DNA of 15,680 nucleotides from Bacteroidaceae bacterium (GTDB lineage: Bacteria > Bacteroidota > Bacteroidia > Bacteroidales > Bacteroidaceae): NCBI GenBank assembly GCA_900752815.1, contig CAADWS010000017.1, forward strand, positions 1-15,680, written 5' to 3'. Positions 14,396 through 15,680 of the stretch are shown here, in pieces. The translations under genes were made by a program, and so were the position numbers. Under the pieces are notes generated by a model. It had not been told where the DNA came from. It was given only the letters and a program-made list of their open reading frames with translations, and did not search any database. Position 1 is the first letter of the stretch, and every line of letters starts with the position of its first letter.

Positions 14396-15574
14396 ATGAT
14401 AAAAAGAGTTTTACCGGTTTTTGAGCGTTTGCTGTCTCTTTTGGTGGTTTTTCTTCTGATCCTTTCTTCTGTGCAGTGGACAGGGCGTATTTTCGGTACG
14501 GAAATGATGAGCAAGGCGACGGAGCCGGCCGAAGGACGGCCGACGCCTGTGCCGACGGCCGACGAACTGCAGCTATTAGGGCTCGACCGGTTTCGCCTGT
14601 CGCAACGGGATTCGGCTTCATGGGAGGTGCTCGACCAGGAAGGGAACCGTTGCGGTATACTTGTGGGCAGCCATCTGCTGGCAAAGGGAGTAACGGGGTT
14701 TTCCGGACCTACGCCTGTGTATGTATGGATGAGTCCATCGGGCCGGATAGAAGCTTTGGCCTCGGGAGCGAACAGCGAATCTCCCAACTTTTTCGACAAA
14801 GCGGAGAAAGGGGTTTTCTCTCAGTATGTAGGCAGGAATGCGACGGAAGTTGCAGAGCTTCAGGTGGACGGCGTTTCGGGGGCGACCTATTCGCAGGAAG
14901 GATTGGCACAAAACATTCGTGCCGTATTGACGGCTTATGCCGGAACATTGCAGGCTGACGGCATTGCCGGACCGGCCATTGGGTGGCCCCGTCTGCTGGC
15001 ATTGCAGGCTGTACTCGTTTTCGGTTTGGTGGTGTCCTGGCGTTTTCGCAAAGTTCCTGCGCTACGTCTGACTGTGCTGGCCTTGAATGTTGGCGTCACA
15101 GGCTTTTGGTGCGGGCAGTTTCTTTCGTTTTCCGTGTTCAGGGGTTTCGTGCAGAACGAAATGCAGTGGCTCGTAGCCTTGCCTTTGCTGCTTTTGCTGT
15201 TGTTGGCAATTGTGATGCCCTATTTCGGACGCCCTGGTTATTATTGCAGTTGGGTATGTCCGTATGGCAGTTTGCAGGAACTGGTCTGGCGGTTGCCATT
15301 GCCAAAGGTCAGGGTATCGGCCAGAATATTTAAGTGGATGTCACGGGTGAGAATGGCAACCCTGATGCTTCTGCTCCTTTGGCTGTGGGCCGGAATGGGT
15401 GCTGAGATTCTCGATTATGAGCCGTTCAGTGCTTTTTTGCTGACTTCGGCGCAGCCGGTTGTGCTGATACTGGCTGGAGTATTTGTGCTGGCCGGGATGT
15501 TTGTACCGCGTTTGTGGTGTCATTGTCTTTGTCCGACAGGAGCATTGCTTCATTTGGCAGAACGTGATAAATAA
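14396..15574 (+). CDS. Membrane FMN-binding / 4Fe-4S (NosR/NapH-like) electron-transfer protein
   Basis: Residues 8-28 form a membrane anchor. About 70-185 is an exported FMN_bind domain ending in DGVSGATYS (158-166), the flavinylation motif in which Thr164 would receive FMN from an ApbE transferase. Further membrane segments lie at about 198-215, 222-245, 257-275, 320-337 and 350-370. Two cysteine motifs flank the last pair: CSWVCPYG (284-291) and CHCLCPTG (375-382), as in the Fer4_5 core of NosR and NapH. Such proteins pass electrons across the membrane to extracytosolic flavins. Unlike NosR it ends right after the second motif, with no C-terminal ferredoxin domain. Its electron donor and acceptor are unknown. 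It follows aroB by 81 bases. Confidence 0.85.
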   Translation: MIKRVLPVFERLLSLLVVFLLILSSVQWTGRIFGTEMMSKATEPAEGRPTPVPTADELQLLGLDRFRLSQRDSASWEVLDQEGNRCGILVGSHLLAKGVTGFSGPTPVYVWMSPSGRIEALASGANSESPNFFDKAEKGVFSQYVGRNATEVAELQVDGVSGATYSQEGLAQNIRAVLTAYAGTLQADGIAGPAIGWPRLLALQAVLVFGLVVSWRFRKVPALRLTVLALNVGVTGFWCGQFLSFSVFRGFVQNEMQWLVALPLLLLLLLAIVMPYFGRPGYYCSWVCPYGSLQELVWRLPLPKVRVSARIFKWMSRVRMATLMLLLLWLWAGMGAEILDYEPFSAFLLTSAQPVVLILAGVFVLAGMFVPRLWCHCLCPTGALLHLAERDK

Positions 15575-15587
15575 AAAATGTAAGACG

Positions 15588-15680
15588 ATGAATAAGTTTA
15601 ACGTGAATTCGACGAATTCAAAACAAAGCAAGCTGTGTGTCAAATGTACGTTGTACATTGATACACGGCTTTTTGGGAAA
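15588..15680 (+). CDS. Possible start of a further gene, cut by the window edge
   Basis: An ATG 13 bases after the preceding stop opens a 31-codon frame that runs off the window. The visible part is polar (Asn, Ser, Lys) with a CVKC pair at residues 17-20 and matches nothing I recognise. A terminator-like hairpin lies inside the frame (15635-15674), which argues against it. Confidence 0.25.
   Translation, partial: MNKFNVNSTNSKQSKLCVKCTLYIDTRLFGK
15635..15674 (+). terminator. Possible terminator after the FMN-binding gene
   Basis: AATGTAC (15643-15649) and GTACATT (15653-15659) pair around GTT. Beyond a bulged A, GTGTGTC (15635-15641) pairs with GATACAC (15660-15666) with one G-T pair. TTTTT follows at 15670-15674 after GGC. 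The position, 60-100 bases after the stop codon, suits a terminator. Confidence 0.45.

Overview
The window looks like a chromosomal segment of a Bacteroides-type bacterium (order Bacteroidales). Several promoters match the Bacteroidetes pattern (a -33 TTTG and a -7 TAnnTTTG element). Most genes have no Shine-Dalgarno sequence. Several proteins are typical of the group: a DAHP synthase with a C-terminal chorismate mutase, a DUF1573 exported protein, a 67K-type SppA and a long LpxK. No phage genes or CRISPR arrays were seen.

Layout. (1) 1-458: probable outer end of an IS21-like element, then four 21-bp tandem repeats and a gene-poor GC-rich stretch. (2) 459-5031, minus strand: a housekeeping operon xth > sppA > lpxK > purine nucleoside phosphorylase, with a promoter at 5115-5145. 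(3) 5342-7471, plus strand: an exported DUF1573 protein, a tRNA-Pro(CGG) with its own promoter and terminator, and a DUF554 membrane protein followed by a strong terminator. (4) 7633-12066, minus strand: an aromatic amino acid operon pheA > aminotransferase > DAHP synthase/chorismate mutase > tyrA. (5) 12789-15574, plus strand: a hot-dog thioesterase, aroB, and a membrane FMN-binding/iron-sulfur electron-transfer protein. The right edge holds a doubtful partial reading frame overlapping a terminator-like hairpin.

The strongest signal is the unannotated leader of the aromatic operon (11860-12066). From a consensus promoter the RNA encodes a 26-residue peptide with six Phe and three Tyr between residues 5 and 16, preceded by an AGGAG Shine-Dalgarno. 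Next comes a 12-bp GC-rich hairpin followed by five U. The last codons of the peptide gene are complementary, over 10 plus 6 base pairs, to the 5' arm of that terminator and the bases just before it. This is the full logic of ribosome-mediated transcription attenuation, in a two-state layout: stalling on scarce Phe- or Tyr-tRNA frees the antiterminator strand, and translation to the stop codon hides it.

How the genes work together: the fused DAHP synthase commits carbon to the shikimate pathway, and the divergent aroB encodes the next step. The mutase domain makes prephenate, PheA and TyrA split it towards Phe and Tyr, and the aminotransferase probably finishes both. PheA departs from the usual Phe-binding motifs of its ACT domain, so transcriptional attenuation may carry more of the control here.
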